Assembly (NCBI RefSeq): GCF_000963945.1
Contig: NZ_BAMW01000078.1
Span: 1 to 64,000 of the forward strand
Length of the DNA: 64,000 nucleotides
Source of the DNA: Acetobacter indonesiensis
Lineage (GTDB): Bacteria; Pseudomonadota; Alphaproteobacteria; Acetobacterales; Acetobacteraceae
Direction of reading: 5' to 3'
Both the position numbers and the translations under genes were made by a program. This document shows, one piece after another, positions 48,492-57,436 of this stretch. The notes beneath the pieces were generated by a model. It was not told where the DNA came from and did not search any database. It saw nothing but the letters and a program-made list of their open reading frames with translations. The first letter of the stretch is position 1. Each line of letters begins with the position of its first letter.

Positions 48492-50785
48492 TAAAATGTT
48501 AAGCCTACATTGCCCAGAAAAGACCGTGCTGGCCCCGGTACTGCCCGGCTGGAACTGAAGGAAGAAGCGTAGTTAAGATGATTGGTGATATTATTAGCGT
48601 TAAAGGAAACACGGTAATGTTTTGTTTCCCATGAAATCATACCGTTAAGGGAAAACTGATAAGGGATACGGGCTGTGTTGCTAAAGTCCCCGTTTGCCCA
48701 ATAACCAGAGGCATATTGTGCTCCACCAGCAATTTTAAGATGGCCGGTTTCCGCTCTCAAGAAGTGATTTCCAATGTCATAAGATGTCCAGAGCGAGAAA
48801 TTATTGTGTGACACGCCGGGTGCCTGATTCCCCTTATAGGTCGCGTTGTTTCTGATTTTACTGTCCATCCACGAATAGTTGCCATAGATGTCCCAGTTTT
48901 TGGTAATTTTGCCTGTCAGATTCAGTTCTACACCGCGGGTGCGTAGACCGACGCCAGAGTCACTGAAGCCGTTAACAACGTCGCCACTTTCATCATAATA
49001 GTAGGAGTTGTTTTGGTTGATCTGGAAAAAGGCCACCCCCATTCCCAATCGTTTATTAAAGAAATCGGTTTTGTTCCCGAATTCGAACAGGTCGCTCCGT
49101 TGTGGTTTGTAGTCTGCTCCATTTTGGGGCGTATCGCTTGCTAGAATAGTAACTTGGGACGACACATCCGTGCCGATTGGTTTATAAGAGCGGGAGAAAG
49201 TAAAGTAGAAAGACGAGTTTTTCAGAGGTGTATACATGATGCTCCCTGAAGGGCTCCAGCGATCGGCATTCTGCTTCTGTCGCGGTACAAGGGTTGACGA
49301 TAGCTGATACCCGGCGAAAGTAGACTGGAAAGCATCCCAGCGCACTGTGCCAAAGAGAGAGAGCTGTTTTGTAAGCTGGATATGATCTGAAAGAAATAAT
49401 CCGACGTCGCGCTGATCCGAGTTGGACATATTTGCTTTCGGAAGGCGGAGATAGGCCCCGTTAGAGGAATGAGACGGGTTACGGATTGTCTGGGTGTTAG
49501 ACCGCCCATACCAAGTGCCTATATAGCGGTTTTCATCCTGATAATTAACATCAACACCAAATTTTAAATCGTTCTTGAAGCGCCATGTGTCGAAACGTGC
49601 ATTGCCCATAAAAACATTCTCTACACCCCAACCTTTTGAAAGGTAGGCAACGCCTCCGCCCGCCCCATAACTAAGCAAAGGATTCCCGCCCGCATTAAAC
49701 TGACTGATGCAAGCGGGGGTACTACACGCGGCAGGGGTGGTCGCTGAATAATTACGTTCGTACTTTGTCAGACGTGTATTGTTGCTAAGTGTAAACCAGG
49801 ATGAAATCTTGGATTTAAGAGACGATGTCAGGCTATGAATGTCAGAATTATCCCGGTCCTCGCTGCGAGTATACGTCGTGTCGCGGGCAAGCCCTTCACT
49901 GGTAATGGGGCGGAATGTGCCGTTAGACGTTTTGATCATTCCAACACCGTAGTCGGGCAAACTGTCGGTATGCAGCCAACGCCAGTTCAGATGCCACGAG
50001 GTATCACTGTGCAGCCCGACACCGAGGTCAGCGGCTGCGCCATAACGGTTGGCGTAAATGTAATCTCTGCCGGGAACACCTGCACGATTATACATGCCGT
50101 TAATACGGAGGGCGACATCGCGGTTGAACTGATAGTTTACATCGCCCTGGCCACGATATGTGCTGGCGCTTCCGAAAGCCTGATCATAATTATAGGATGT
50201 GCCGTCATGCGCTTTTTTAAGAGACTGATTAATAAGGCCACCCAGATTTGCTGCACCAAAATATTCGCCTGCGGGACCTTTAATAACCTCAACATTTTCT
50301 ACGTCGAAGATATCACGCGTATAGGTACCAAAATCTTTTAAACCATCAGTATAAACGTCACCGCGAGCCTGTTGGCCACGAATACGGAATTGGTCTCCGT
50401 TTAGGCCCCCACGTCCTTCACCTGTTGAAAGCGTAATGCCCGGCACATTGGCCAGAGCTTGATCAAGCGTATAAAGGCGTTGCTGTTTTATAATTTCCTG
50501 CGGCACGACATTAATGACTTGTGGCGTGTCACGCACAGAAGTGGGCATGCGGCCAATATCCAACACAGTTGCATTAGTATTGGGAATTTCAGAAATATCT
50601 TTATGTTCTCCACGAACTCTGACAGCGGGGAGGTTTATATTCGTGTTGGTTAAGGCTGGATCTGTTTTTGCTTCTTGCGCGTCAGCTTCATTTTCTGCGT
50701 AACCGAAACCAGCAGATAGGCCGATGGCCATAGCTGCCCCCACGCGTAGTTTGGGGGAAAAAGAACGATCGTGCCGTTTCATCAT
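48491..50785 (-). CDS. piuA: PiuA/Fiu-type catecholate siderophore receptor
   Basis: Outer-membrane TonB-dependent receptor, 764 aa, with a signal peptide (GAAMAIGLSAGFGYA). The plug is of the Fiu/PiuA kind: DTPQVINVVPQEIIKQQ, TLDQALANVPGITLSTGEG, DVENVEVIKGPAGEYFGAAN. No STN domain. The downstream Sel1 gene and the nearby PiuC gene repeat the piu arrangement. A Fur-box candidate lies 66 bp upstream. Cargo is likely a ferric catecholate or related monomer. Confidence 0.88.
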   Translation of the reverse strand: MMKRHDRSFSPKLRVGAAMAIGLSAGFGYAENEADAQEAKTDPALTNTNINLPAVRVRGEHKDISEIPNTNATVLDIGRMPTSVRDTPQVINVVPQEIIKQQRLYTLDQALANVPGITLSTGEGRGGLNGDQFRIRGQQARGDVYTDGLKDFGTYTRDIFDVENVEVIKGPAGEYFGAANLGGLINQSLKKAHDGTSYNYDQAFGSASTYRGQGDVNYQFNRDVALRINGMYNRAGVPGRDYIYANRYGAAADLGVGLHSDTSWHLNWRWLHTDSLPDYGVGMIKTSNGTFRPITSEGLARDTTYTRSEDRDNSDIHSLTSSLKSKISSWFTLSNNTRLTKYERNYSATTPAACSTPACISQFNAGGNPLLSYGAGGGVAYLSKGWGVENVFMGNARFDTWRFKNDLKFGVDVNYQDENRYIGTWYGRSNTQTIRNPSHSSNGAYLRLPKANMSNSDQRDVGLFLSDHIQLTKQLSLFGTVRWDAFQSTFAGYQLSSTLVPRQKQNADRWSPSGSIMYTPLKNSSFYFTFSRSYKPIGTDVSSQVTILASDTPQNGADYKPQRSDLFEFGNKTDFFNKRLGMGVAFFQINQNNSYYYDESGDVVNGFSDSGVGLRTRGVELNLTGKITKNWDIYGNYSWMDSKIRNNATYKGNQAPGVSHNNFSLWTSYDIGNHFLRAETGHLKIAGGAQYASGYWANGDFSNTARIPYQFSLNGMISWETKHYRVSFNANNITNHLNYASSFSSSRAVPGPARSFLGNVGLTF

Positions 50786-50850
50786 ATTCTCCTGGATGAT
50801 GCTCTCATCCGACAGTGGGCTATGACAGCCAATTACTCGGCCTCTATGAT

Positions 50851-50870
50851 GTTACTGATTATCGTTCGCA
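50851..50870. promoter_or_regulatory. Fur-box candidate (piuA)
   Basis: The minus strand reads AACGATAATCAGTAAC, matching 13 of 16 positions of the Fur consensus segment AATGATAATCATTATC. Located between piuC and piuA in the receptor promoter. Confidence 0.7.
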
Positions 50871-50922
50871 ACAAAAAAGAAGTGCTGTCTTTTCATAAAC
50901 GTCAAGATGTGTTGCATCCAGG

Positions 50923-51618
50923 TTACAATTCAGCCCACCGTCGCACCAAATTATGGTAGCTGGCCGTCAAACCCAGAATAGCTGGGGACGTATCAGGAAT
51001 AAGCTGTCGGGCTTGCCGTATAGACTGATCGAGTTCGTAAAGAAGTGTGCGACAGCCATCATCTTTTACCATGGATTGAGTCCAGAAAAAGGACGCCCAC
51101 CTGCTGCCTCGTGTAACACGGTTGACCTTATGAAGGCTGGTGGACGGATACAGGACAAGATCCCCCGCGGGGAATTTGGCGGTATGCACGCCGTATGTGT
51201 CCTGTATTACCAGCTCTCCGCCATCATAACTTTCCGTGTCACTTAGAAAGAGGGTGGAGGAGACATCTGTGCGAATACGGAAACCTGTTTCAGGGTCGGG
51301 CCGAATGCTGTTATCGACATGATATTCAAACTCCATGCCAACGTCGTAGCGGTTGAACAAAGGTGGGAATACGCGCAAGGGCAGGGCGGCGCTGGTAAAA
51401 ATATCGTTTCGGGCCAGCGCGTTAAGAATAAGACGGCCAAGCTGATGCGCTACGTCTGATTCTTGTGGAATTTGCAGATTGGCCTTTGCTTTGGCGGACT
51501 GATCTCCCGCAGTAATTTTTCCGTCGACCCATTCGCTCTGCTCCAGTCTTTGGCGACAATGCAAGACTTCTTCCCGACTAAGTATTCCCGGAATATGGAT
51601 CAACATGACTTTACTCAC
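50923..51618 (-). CDS. piuC: PiuC/YbiX-type Fe(II) 2-oxoglutarate hydroxylase
   Basis: PKHD-type hydroxylase of 231 aa. Iron ligands H and D lie in [11 protein letters not shown], the second histidine in [10 protein letters not shown], and the 2-oxoglutarate arginine in [14 protein letters not shown]. Family members accompany siderophore receptors of the Fiu/PiuA type and are iron-regulated. Exact substrate not established here. Divergent from exbB. Confidence 0.92.
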   Translation of the reverse strand: MSKVMLIHIPGILSREEVLHCRQRLEQSEWVDGKITAGDQSAKAKANLQIPQESDVAHQLGRLILNALARNDIFTSAALPLRVFPPLFNRYDVGMEFEYHVDNSIRPDPETGFRIRTDVSSTLFLSDTESYDGGELVIQDTYGVHTAKFPAGDLVLYPSTSLHKVNRVTRGSRWASFFWTQSMVKDDGCRTLLYELDQSIRQARQLIPDTSPAILGLTASYHNLVRRWAEL

Positions 51619-51643
51619 TTCACCAACATAGATACGCTATATA

Positions 51644-51663
51644 TGAGAATGACTCTTAGTTGC
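51644..51663. promoter_or_regulatory. Fur-box candidate (piuC/exbB)
   Basis: TGAGAATGACTCTTAGTTGC lies between the divergent piuC and exbB genes. Read on the minus strand it agrees with 12 of 19 positions of the Fur consensus, so the match is moderate. Confidence 0.5.
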
Positions 51664-51755
51664 GTAATTGTTAAATATCAACCATAAGTGTTTGCCCGAC
51701 GCTTTGCCGAGCTTTGTGGGTCAGCACGCGTCGTTTTGTAGAAGGTAATCTGCCT

Positions 51756-52496
51756 ATGCCCGCGCTTTCGCCGTCAGCACTATCGCTCTCCCCGTGGGAT
51801 ATGTTCATGAATGCAGGGCCGATTGTGCGCTGTGTTATGATGCTGCTTGCTTTCGCCAGCGTATTAACGTGGACCATTTTTATCGCAAAATCTGTCGAAT
51901 TGTTCAGGGTGCGCCAGACCTTGCGAAAAGCAGAGCAGGCGCTGGAAAGTGCGAATACGTTAGATCTGGGGGAAGAGGGCACGCGTCAGAATGGGATTGC
52001 TCATACCCTGGTTATGGCGGCTGAGACTGAACGCGTCCGTTCGCAAGATATTGTAGACGACAATGAAGGACTGAAGGAACGCATTGTGCTGCACCTTGAG
52101 CGGCTGGAGGCGGCTGAAGGACGCAGGTTGATGCGGGGCACGGGGTTGCTCGCCACCATTGGGGCAACGTCACCTTTTATTGGGCTGTTTGGCACGGTGT
52201 GGGGTATTATGACCTCCTTTACAGGGATTGCTGCCAGTAAGGCTACCAGTCTGGCCGTTGTTGCGCCGGGCATTGCCGAAGCGTTGCTGGCGACAGCTTT
52301 AGGGTTGGTGGCGGCAATCCCGGCTGTTGTCATTTATAATCACCTTGCACGTCAAAGTGCGACGTGCCGGGCACATGTCGCAGACTTGACAGCGCTTGTT
52401 ATGCGGCTTGTTTCGCGTGATTTGGGGCGTATGCAGGCATTGACCAAAACCGGACAGGTTGTGCGCTTTGACCCCTCGCGCATGGCGGGGGAATAA
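51756..52496 (+). CDS. exbB: ExbB/MotA-TolQ-type proton channel
   Basis: Inner-membrane component powering TonB. 246 aa from the ATG at 51756 (GAAGG about nine bases upstream); the frame opens with a TTG at 51714. Three membrane segments: CVMMLLAFASVLTWTIFIAK, GTGLLATIGATSPFIGLFGT and GIAEALLATALGLVAAIPAV. First gene of exbB-exbD-tonB. Confidence 0.92.
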   Translation: MPALSPSALSLSPWDMFMNAGPIVRCVMMLLAFASVLTWTIFIAKSVELFRVRQTLRKAEQALESANTLDLGEEGTRQNGIAHTLVMAAETERVRSQDIVDDNEGLKERIVLHLERLEAAEGRRLMRGTGLLATIGATSPFIGLFGTVWGIMTSFTGIAASKATSLAVVAPGIAEALLATALGLVAAIPAVVIYNHLARQSATCRAHVADLTALVMRLVSRDLGRMQALTKTGQVVRFDPSRMAGE

Positions 52497-52502
52497 GGCA
52501 GC

Positions 52503-52967
52503 ATGTTGCGTATTCGCCATACAGATGAAAACCCGCATGAGGCGAGCGAAATAAACGTCACACCATTTATTGACGTGGTGTTGGTGTTGCTGGTCATTTT
52601 CATGGTAACGGCGCCACTTACGACAGTGAATGTGCCGGTTGATTTGCCATCTTCAACCGAAAAGCCTGCGCCGCGTCCAGATGATCCTGTTTTTTTAACT
52701 GTTAAAGCGGATCACAATCTGGCTTTGGGGGAGGATAATGTGGCCGTAGAAGGATTGCCCAATGCCTTGCAGCAGGCCACCAAGGGTGACAAGGAACAGC
52801 GCATTTTTCTGCGTGCGGATAAGACTGTCGATTACGGAACATTGATGAGCGTTATGGATAAATTGCGGGCAGCAGGTTATCTAAAGGTGGCTTTGGTTAA
52901 TTTGCAGGGGCAAGAAGAAGGGCAAGAAGTCAAATCTTCTGGGGCAATGGGTTCTGGAGCGCAGTAG
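52503..52967 (+). CDS. exbD: ExbD/TolR-type protein
   Basis: 154 aa with one membrane helix after the motif NVTPFIDVVLVLLVIFMVTA, which contains the conserved proton-pathway aspartate. A periplasmic domain follows. Six bases after exbB. Confidence 0.93.
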   Translation: MLRIRHTDENPHEASEINVTPFIDVVLVLLVIFMVTAPLTTVNVPVDLPSSTEKPAPRPDDPVFLTVKADHNLALGEDNVAVEGLPNALQQATKGDKEQRIFLRADKTVDYGTLMSVMDKLRAAGYLKVALVNLQGQEEGQEVKSSGAMGSGAQ

Positions 52968-52972
52968 TCGGC

Positions 52973-53806
52973 ATGCTTATTGATAAAGTGATTTCAGTAT
53001 CAGGTTCTTTTTCTAATTGGCAACAGATCAACAGGCATCGGCAGTTAAAAGAAGAAAGCATGCGCTGGGGACTATCCTTTGTCAGCGTTTTGCTGGCAAC
53101 GGGTGGGGTAATTTGGTGGGTCTCTCGTCTTCCTCAACCTGTTGTTGCAGTGGCAGAGCCTCCGCCAGCCGCCATAGCGATTGACATGACGCCTGAGCCG
53201 GTTTCGACACAGTCGCAAACACAAGATGTTCCTTTGGCGCCCCAACAGACACTTTCAGAGCCAGACCCGTCACCCGTTGAACCGCCGAAGATTATGGCAG
53301 CATCGTCTCCGGCCCCTAATCCACCGGTGCCGGTTCCAAAACCCGAGAAAGTGCGGAAAGTGGTTAAACCGCACAAGCCTGTTCTGTACCAGAAAAAGGT
53401 GATTCCGGATAATAGCCAGCCTGCCGAGATGACGACGGCTCCCCCACGATCAGATGCTCCGGTGGCTCAAGCTCATAATGCAGCTTCATCTGGCGCATCA
53501 TCCCCCAAAGCCGCACATGATCCGGTAACGTGGCAGGGGGCTTTGTTGGCGCAACTGGAAAGAGTCAAGCGTTATCCGCAAGAGGCTATGGCCGATCACG
53601 ACGAAGGTGTGCCAACGGTTACCTTTACTATGGATCGTTTGGGGCATGTGTTATCTGTCAGGTTAAATAAGAGTTCTGGCCACCCATTGTTGGACGCAGA
53701 AGCTGTTGCCCTGCCTAAACGCGCGCAACCCCTCCCGGTCCCGCCTGATAGCGTCCCCGGAAACCCGATAACACTGACTGTTCCTGTTGAGTTTTATATT
53801 CGCTAA
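52973..53806 (+). CDS. tonB: TonB energy-transducing protein
   Basis: 277 aa. One membrane segment (LSFVSVLLATGGVIWWVS), a long Pro/Glu/Lys-rich linker (about residues 55-165), and a C-terminal TonB domain (RVKRYPQEAMADHDEGVPTV, then VKLNKSSGH-type turn and LPVPPDSVPG). Energises receptors such as the piuA, fecA and pyrimidine-locus receptors. An ATG at 53060 is an alternative start just before the membrane segment. Confidence 0.92.
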   Translation: MLIDKVISVSGSFSNWQQINRHRQLKEESMRWGLSFVSVLLATGGVIWWVSRLPQPVVAVAEPPPAAIAIDMTPEPVSTQSQTQDVPLAPQQTLSEPDPSPVEPPKIMAASSPAPNPPVPVPKPEKVRKVVKPHKPVLYQKKVIPDNSQPAEMTTAPPRSDAPVAQAHNAASSGASSPKAAHDPVTWQGALLAQLERVKRYPQEAMADHDEGVPTVTFTMDRLGHVLSVRLNKSSGHPLLDAEAVALPKRAQPLPVPPDSVPGNPITLTVPVEFYIR

Positions 53807-53974
53807 CACATCTTAAGTTTGGGTTGGTTTATTACCTGATATTCCTGCAATGCTGACCGGATTGTTTGCGTTGTTGTGAAGCACGCAGAAAAAGTTGATA
53901 AAGCTGGCGATCCCTCCTTTGGATAATACTTTAGAATTTGAGGGTGGCGTTTTTATTTATTGAAGGAAGCCTTC

Positions 53975-54265
53975 ATGTTACGTTTCGCACGTCTTGCGAT
54001 GCTTGCCAGCGGACTAGGTATTTCAGCTTTATTGTCTCTCCATCATGCCGAAGCGCAGTCAGTGCCAGTTGTGGAAGATGGTCATTCTGCTCGGCCTTTA
54101 TGGGTTTTGCTGGTGCAGCGTGGTCCCGATAATGAAGATCAGATTGCAACAGCATCATTTTATACGAAAGAGGCCTGCGAAAATGCTCTGAATTTTCTGC
54201 GGAACCAGCAGGAACATCCTAACCGTGAGTTTCGTGCAGCCTGCATGCCTTCTGGTGCCGTGTAA
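53975..54265 (+). CDS. Small secreted hypothetical protein
   Basis: 96 aa from the ATG at 53975, five to six bases after a strong GAAGGAAG. A signal peptide (LARLAMLASGLGISALLSLH-type, ending near HAEAQS) is followed by a short domain with two cysteines (EACENAL and AACMPSG) that could form a disulfide. No family recognised. Confidence 0.6.
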   Translation: MLRFARLAMLASGLGISALLSLHHAEAQSVPVVEDGHSARPLWVLLVQRGPDNEDQIATASFYTKEACENALNFLRNQQEHPNREFRAACMPSGAV

Positions 54266-54593
54266 GATAGGCTTATTATAAGAGAGCATAAAGAGATTGC
54301 GATCTGTTCAAATGGTCTCTCTATAAATAACTCGATAATATTAAAATGCTCTGACACTGTTTTGAGAATGCTGTCAGAGCATCTTTATCGAGACACTATA
54401 AATGCAAAATTAAAAAAACCTACATCTGATGGCAGGTTAAGACTCTTTTTTGATGTTGAAGAATAAAGTTCTTTAGGTCTTGAGAGAAAAAAGAAGCAAT
54501 AAAGTTCGACCAAATTTATTCGTTAACAAATCAAGATATATATCTTCCATAAACAAGCTGATGCCGGGTATATGCGCGGAGGTAGTGCATTTT
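54266..54593. other. 328-base gap with a long stem-loop
   Basis: No gene is seen. The notable element is an interrupted stem-loop at 54331-54392: ATGCTCTGACA (54346-54356) pairs with TGTCAGAGCAT (54372-54382), extended outward by CTCGATAA/TTATCGAG. No U-run follows. It may end the preceding transcript or act in the leader of the chorismatase gene. Confidence 0.5.
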
Positions 54594-55595
54594 ATGGAAC
54601 AGTCGCATCTTATGGTTGGCCACAATATTTTACGGGTTTCTTATGGTGCGTTTCAGACGGAGCACAGATCGGCCTTGGCTGTTGTGCAGTATGCTCCGGG
54701 CAACGCAAAACTTTGCTATCGTAATGGTCAGGTGCAGCTAACTATTCCCTATACACATGGCGAATGCTCCGAATATTGGTCAACACTAGAAGTAAGCTCC
54801 TGTCGCGGTGGTATGACTGACCAAGGAGTTGCATGGTGTGAAGACGGTACAAACCTGTTTGCAGCCTTTATTCTTGACGATAGGCCAAGGTTATCAGGCG
54901 CTGTTCAGGAAAAATATGAAGCCCTGTTAAATTTTGTACAGGAAAAAGAGTATAGAACACTTTATAGAATATGGAATTATATTGGTCGTATTAATCAATC
55001 GAATAAAGATGGTCTTGAACGGTACCGGGACTTTTGCTTGGGGCGAGCGCTCGCGTTTGAGCGTTCAGGGTTCACGATGGAAACTTTGCCAGCAGCCACA
55101 GGGATTGGGTTCGACGAGGGAGGCGTGTGTGTTTATCTGCTTGCTCGTCGTGATGGGCTGGCCGCCAATATAGAAAACCCATTACAAATACCAGCCTATC
55201 GTTACCCAATAACCTACGGGCCTAAGTCTCCATCTTTTGCACGTGGCACTGTTCTTTATGATCAACAGAGGCTTGAGTTATACCTTTCCGGCACAGCAAG
55301 CATTCGTCAGTCTGTTTCTGTTGGAAGTAACTTGGAAGAGCAAATAAATATTACAATAGAAAACATACACGCTTTGATAGAGAGCGTTAAGGAAAAAGAG
55401 GAACTAGACAATTGTGTCTGCTCAAGTTTAAAAATTTATGTAAGACATGCTAAAGACAAGGCTGCTGTATCTAATGTTTTCCGTCATGTTTTTAATGTGT
55501 CCCCCGAAAATTCGCCTGTTTTCGTTTCCGATATTTGCAGGTCAGAACTTCTTTTAGAAGTCGAAGGTGTTTTCTCCTACACTATGAATAAATAA
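54594..55595 (+). CDS. Chorismatase-family enzyme (FkbO/Hyg5/XanB2 type)
   Basis: Chorismatases hydrolyse chorismate; FkbO makes a dihydroxycyclohexadiene carboxylate, Hyg5 3-hydroxybenzoate, and XanB2 both 3- and 4-hydroxybenzoate. Family blocks are clear: YRIWNYIGRIN, LERYRDFCLGRALAFERSG, ENPLQIPAYRYP followed by YGPKSPSFARGT, LYLSGTASI, and the C-terminal CRSELLLEVEG with its glutamate. The usual GHxSxH segment after SGTASI is replaced (RQSVSVGSN), so the enzyme is divergent. 333 aa from the ATG at 54594 (GGAGG 11 bases upstream) fits the family length; the frame opens with TTG at 54480. It could supply 4-hydroxybenzoate for ubiquinone or an aromatic secondary product. Confidence 0.82.
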   Translation: MEQSHLMVGHNILRVSYGAFQTEHRSALAVVQYAPGNAKLCYRNGQVQLTIPYTHGECSEYWSTLEVSSCRGGMTDQGVAWCEDGTNLFAAFILDDRPRLSGAVQEKYEALLNFVQEKEYRTLYRIWNYIGRINQSNKDGLERYRDFCLGRALAFERSGFTMETLPAATGIGFDEGGVCVYLLARRDGLAANIENPLQIPAYRYPITYGPKSPSFARGTVLYDQQRLELYLSGTASIRQSVSVGSNLEEQINITIENIHALIESVKEKEELDNCVCSSLKIYVRHAKDKAAVSNVFRHVFNVSPENSPVFVSDICRSELLLEVEGVFSYTMNK

Positions 55596-55713
55596 CGAGA
55601 TTGAGGGTATTGTGGCAAGTTGACACACAACGATAATATAATACCAACAAAAATATTTTAATAAATAAAGCTGAAGTCTTCCGTAATCTAGTCTCAAAAT
55701 TCAGCCTACTGAA

Positions 55714-55731
55714 TTCACAGAACATTCACAG
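55714..55731 (-). promoter_or_regulatory. Pho-box candidate
   Basis: Read on the minus strand, two CTGTGAA heptamers are separated by four bases, giving the 11-bp period of PhoB sites (consensus CTGTCAT repeats). It lies about 60 bp before the PiT transporter start. Confidence 0.6.
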
Positions 55732-55790
55732 TCTGACTAAACCAAATTTTATAAAAGGAACCTATTCATAGCTCGTGTAGGAACTTTTCT

Positions 55791-57404
55791 ATGTCTGAAA
55801 CGATAGTCGGCGCTGGTACGCAAAGCCGCCCCAACATGCAGGGTGGTGAACATCAGGCATTTCGTTTTTTCTTTCTGGCGGTGATAGCCGCAGCCCTTTC
55901 TTTTGTCGGCTACAGTGTTTTGCAGGACCTGCATCAGGCAGGGGCAAATGGCATCGCCGTGGGGGCTTTTGTGTTGCTGGCTCTGGCGCTTCTCATTGCG
56001 CTGGGGTTTGAATTTGTAAATGGCTTTCATGACACTGCAAATGCTGTGGCAACAGTCATTTACACCAATAGCCTTCCGCCACTGGTTGCTGTGGTTTGGT
56101 CCGGGGCCTGGAACCTTTTGGGTGTGTTGGTTTCTTCCGGTGCCGTGGCCTACAGCGTTGTAACATTGCTGCCTGTTGAACTTATTCTTCAGGTAGGGAG
56201 CGGGGCAGGGCACGCCATGATTTTTGCTCTGCTGCTTTCGGCTATTGTTTGGAACCTTGCCACATGGGCTATGGGCATACCCAACAGTTCTTCCCACGCG
56301 TTGGTAGGCTCAATTCTGGGGGTGGGGTTTGCGAACCAGTTAATGGCTCCTACAGGGAGTGCGCTCTATGGGGTTGATTGGTCGCAGGTCAGGAAAGTTT
56401 TTTCTTCCCTATTATTCAGCCCGATCTGCGGCTTTATTCTCGCTGCTGGTCTGTTGCTGGTTTTCAAGCTGCTGATCAAAAATCCTGCTCTGTATAAATC
56501 CCCTGAAGGGGATGCACCGCCTCCATTGTGGATCCGTGGTTTGCTGGTTGGGACCTGCACCGGGGTGTCTTTTTTCCACGGCAGCAATGATGGCCAGAAA
56601 GGCATGGGTCTTATCATGCTCATTCTGATCGGTGCGGCGCCTACGGCTTATGCTCTTAATCGTGCCATGCCTGAAAGCGCTATGCCCGCGTTCGTCCAGA
56701 CAGCGGAACAGACCGCAACAGTTTTTCGTCAACATGCGCCAGCAGCCGGGGTGGCCCCGAATGCTGTTGAGGCCAGAAGCATTGTAACGGATGCGCTGAG
56801 AGAGAAATCAGTTAACCGGCCGCTTGTTTACAGCGCACTAGGCACGTTGTCTGACGATATTGCTGAATCTGTTAAAAACTATCGTTCCTTGCATGCCATT
56901 CCGGCGGCTGCCGTACCAAACGTCCGTACAGATATGTATCTGGTTTCAGATGCCATTCGCACACTTGGCGCGGCCAAGGATTTTTCAGGTGATGAAGGGG
57001 CACAGCTTAAAAGCTTCATGGGGCTGTTGAACGCAGGTACCCGTTTTATTCCGACATGGGTCAAAATCTCGGTCGCGCTGGCGCTCGGGCTTGGTACAAT
57101 GGTTGGTTGGAAGCGTATTGTCGTAACCGTTGGTGAAAAAATTGGAAAAACGCATCTAACCTATGCGCAGGGTGCTTCGGCCGAAATTGTCGCTATGGGC
57201 ACAATCGGTCTGGCAGAAGGCTATGGTATGCCGGTTTCTACCACGCATATTCTCTCCAGTGGTGTTGCCGGAACAATGGTCGCTGGCGGTGGTGGCCTGC
57301 AAATGAGCACATTGCGGAGCATGGCTATGGCGTGGATTATCACATTGCCAGCCGCTATGCTTATTAGTGGGGTGCTCTACATGGTTTTCCGCTACATTTT
57401 CTAA
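55791..57404 (+). CDS. pit: PiT-family inorganic phosphate transporter
   Basis: Inner-membrane phosphate carrier, 537 aa. The two internally repeated PiT signatures are NGFHDTANAVATVIYTNSLP near the start and PVSTTHILSSGVAGTM near the end; GIPNSSSHALVGSILGVG is the matching first-half motif. A large cytosolic loop occupies about residues 270-410. AGGAA lies seven bases before the ATG. Preceded by a Pho-box candidate and followed by a porin gene 32 bases downstream. Confidence 0.92.
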   Translation: MSETIVGAGTQSRPNMQGGEHQAFRFFFLAVIAAALSFVGYSVLQDLHQAGANGIAVGAFVLLALALLIALGFEFVNGFHDTANAVATVIYTNSLPPLVAVVWSGAWNLLGVLVSSGAVAYSVVTLLPVELILQVGSGAGHAMIFALLLSAIVWNLATWAMGIPNSSSHALVGSILGVGFANQLMAPTGSALYGVDWSQVRKVFSSLLFSPICGFILAAGLLLVFKLLIKNPALYKSPEGDAPPPLWIRGLLVGTCTGVSFFHGSNDGQKGMGLIMLILIGAAPTAYALNRAMPESAMPAFVQTAEQTATVFRQHAPAAGVAPNAVEARSIVTDALREKSVNRPLVYSALGTLSDDIAESVKNYRSLHAIPAAAVPNVRTDMYLVSDAIRTLGAAKDFSGDEGAQLKSFMGLLNAGTRFIPTWVKISVALALGLGTMVGWKRIVVTVGEKIGKTHLTYAQGASAEIVAMGTIGLAEGYGMPVSTTHILSSGVAGTMVAGGGGLQMSTLRSMAMAWIITLPAAMLISGVLYMVFRYIF

Positions 57405-57436
57405 GTGTTCCAGTAACATCAGATTTGTTTTTCTGA

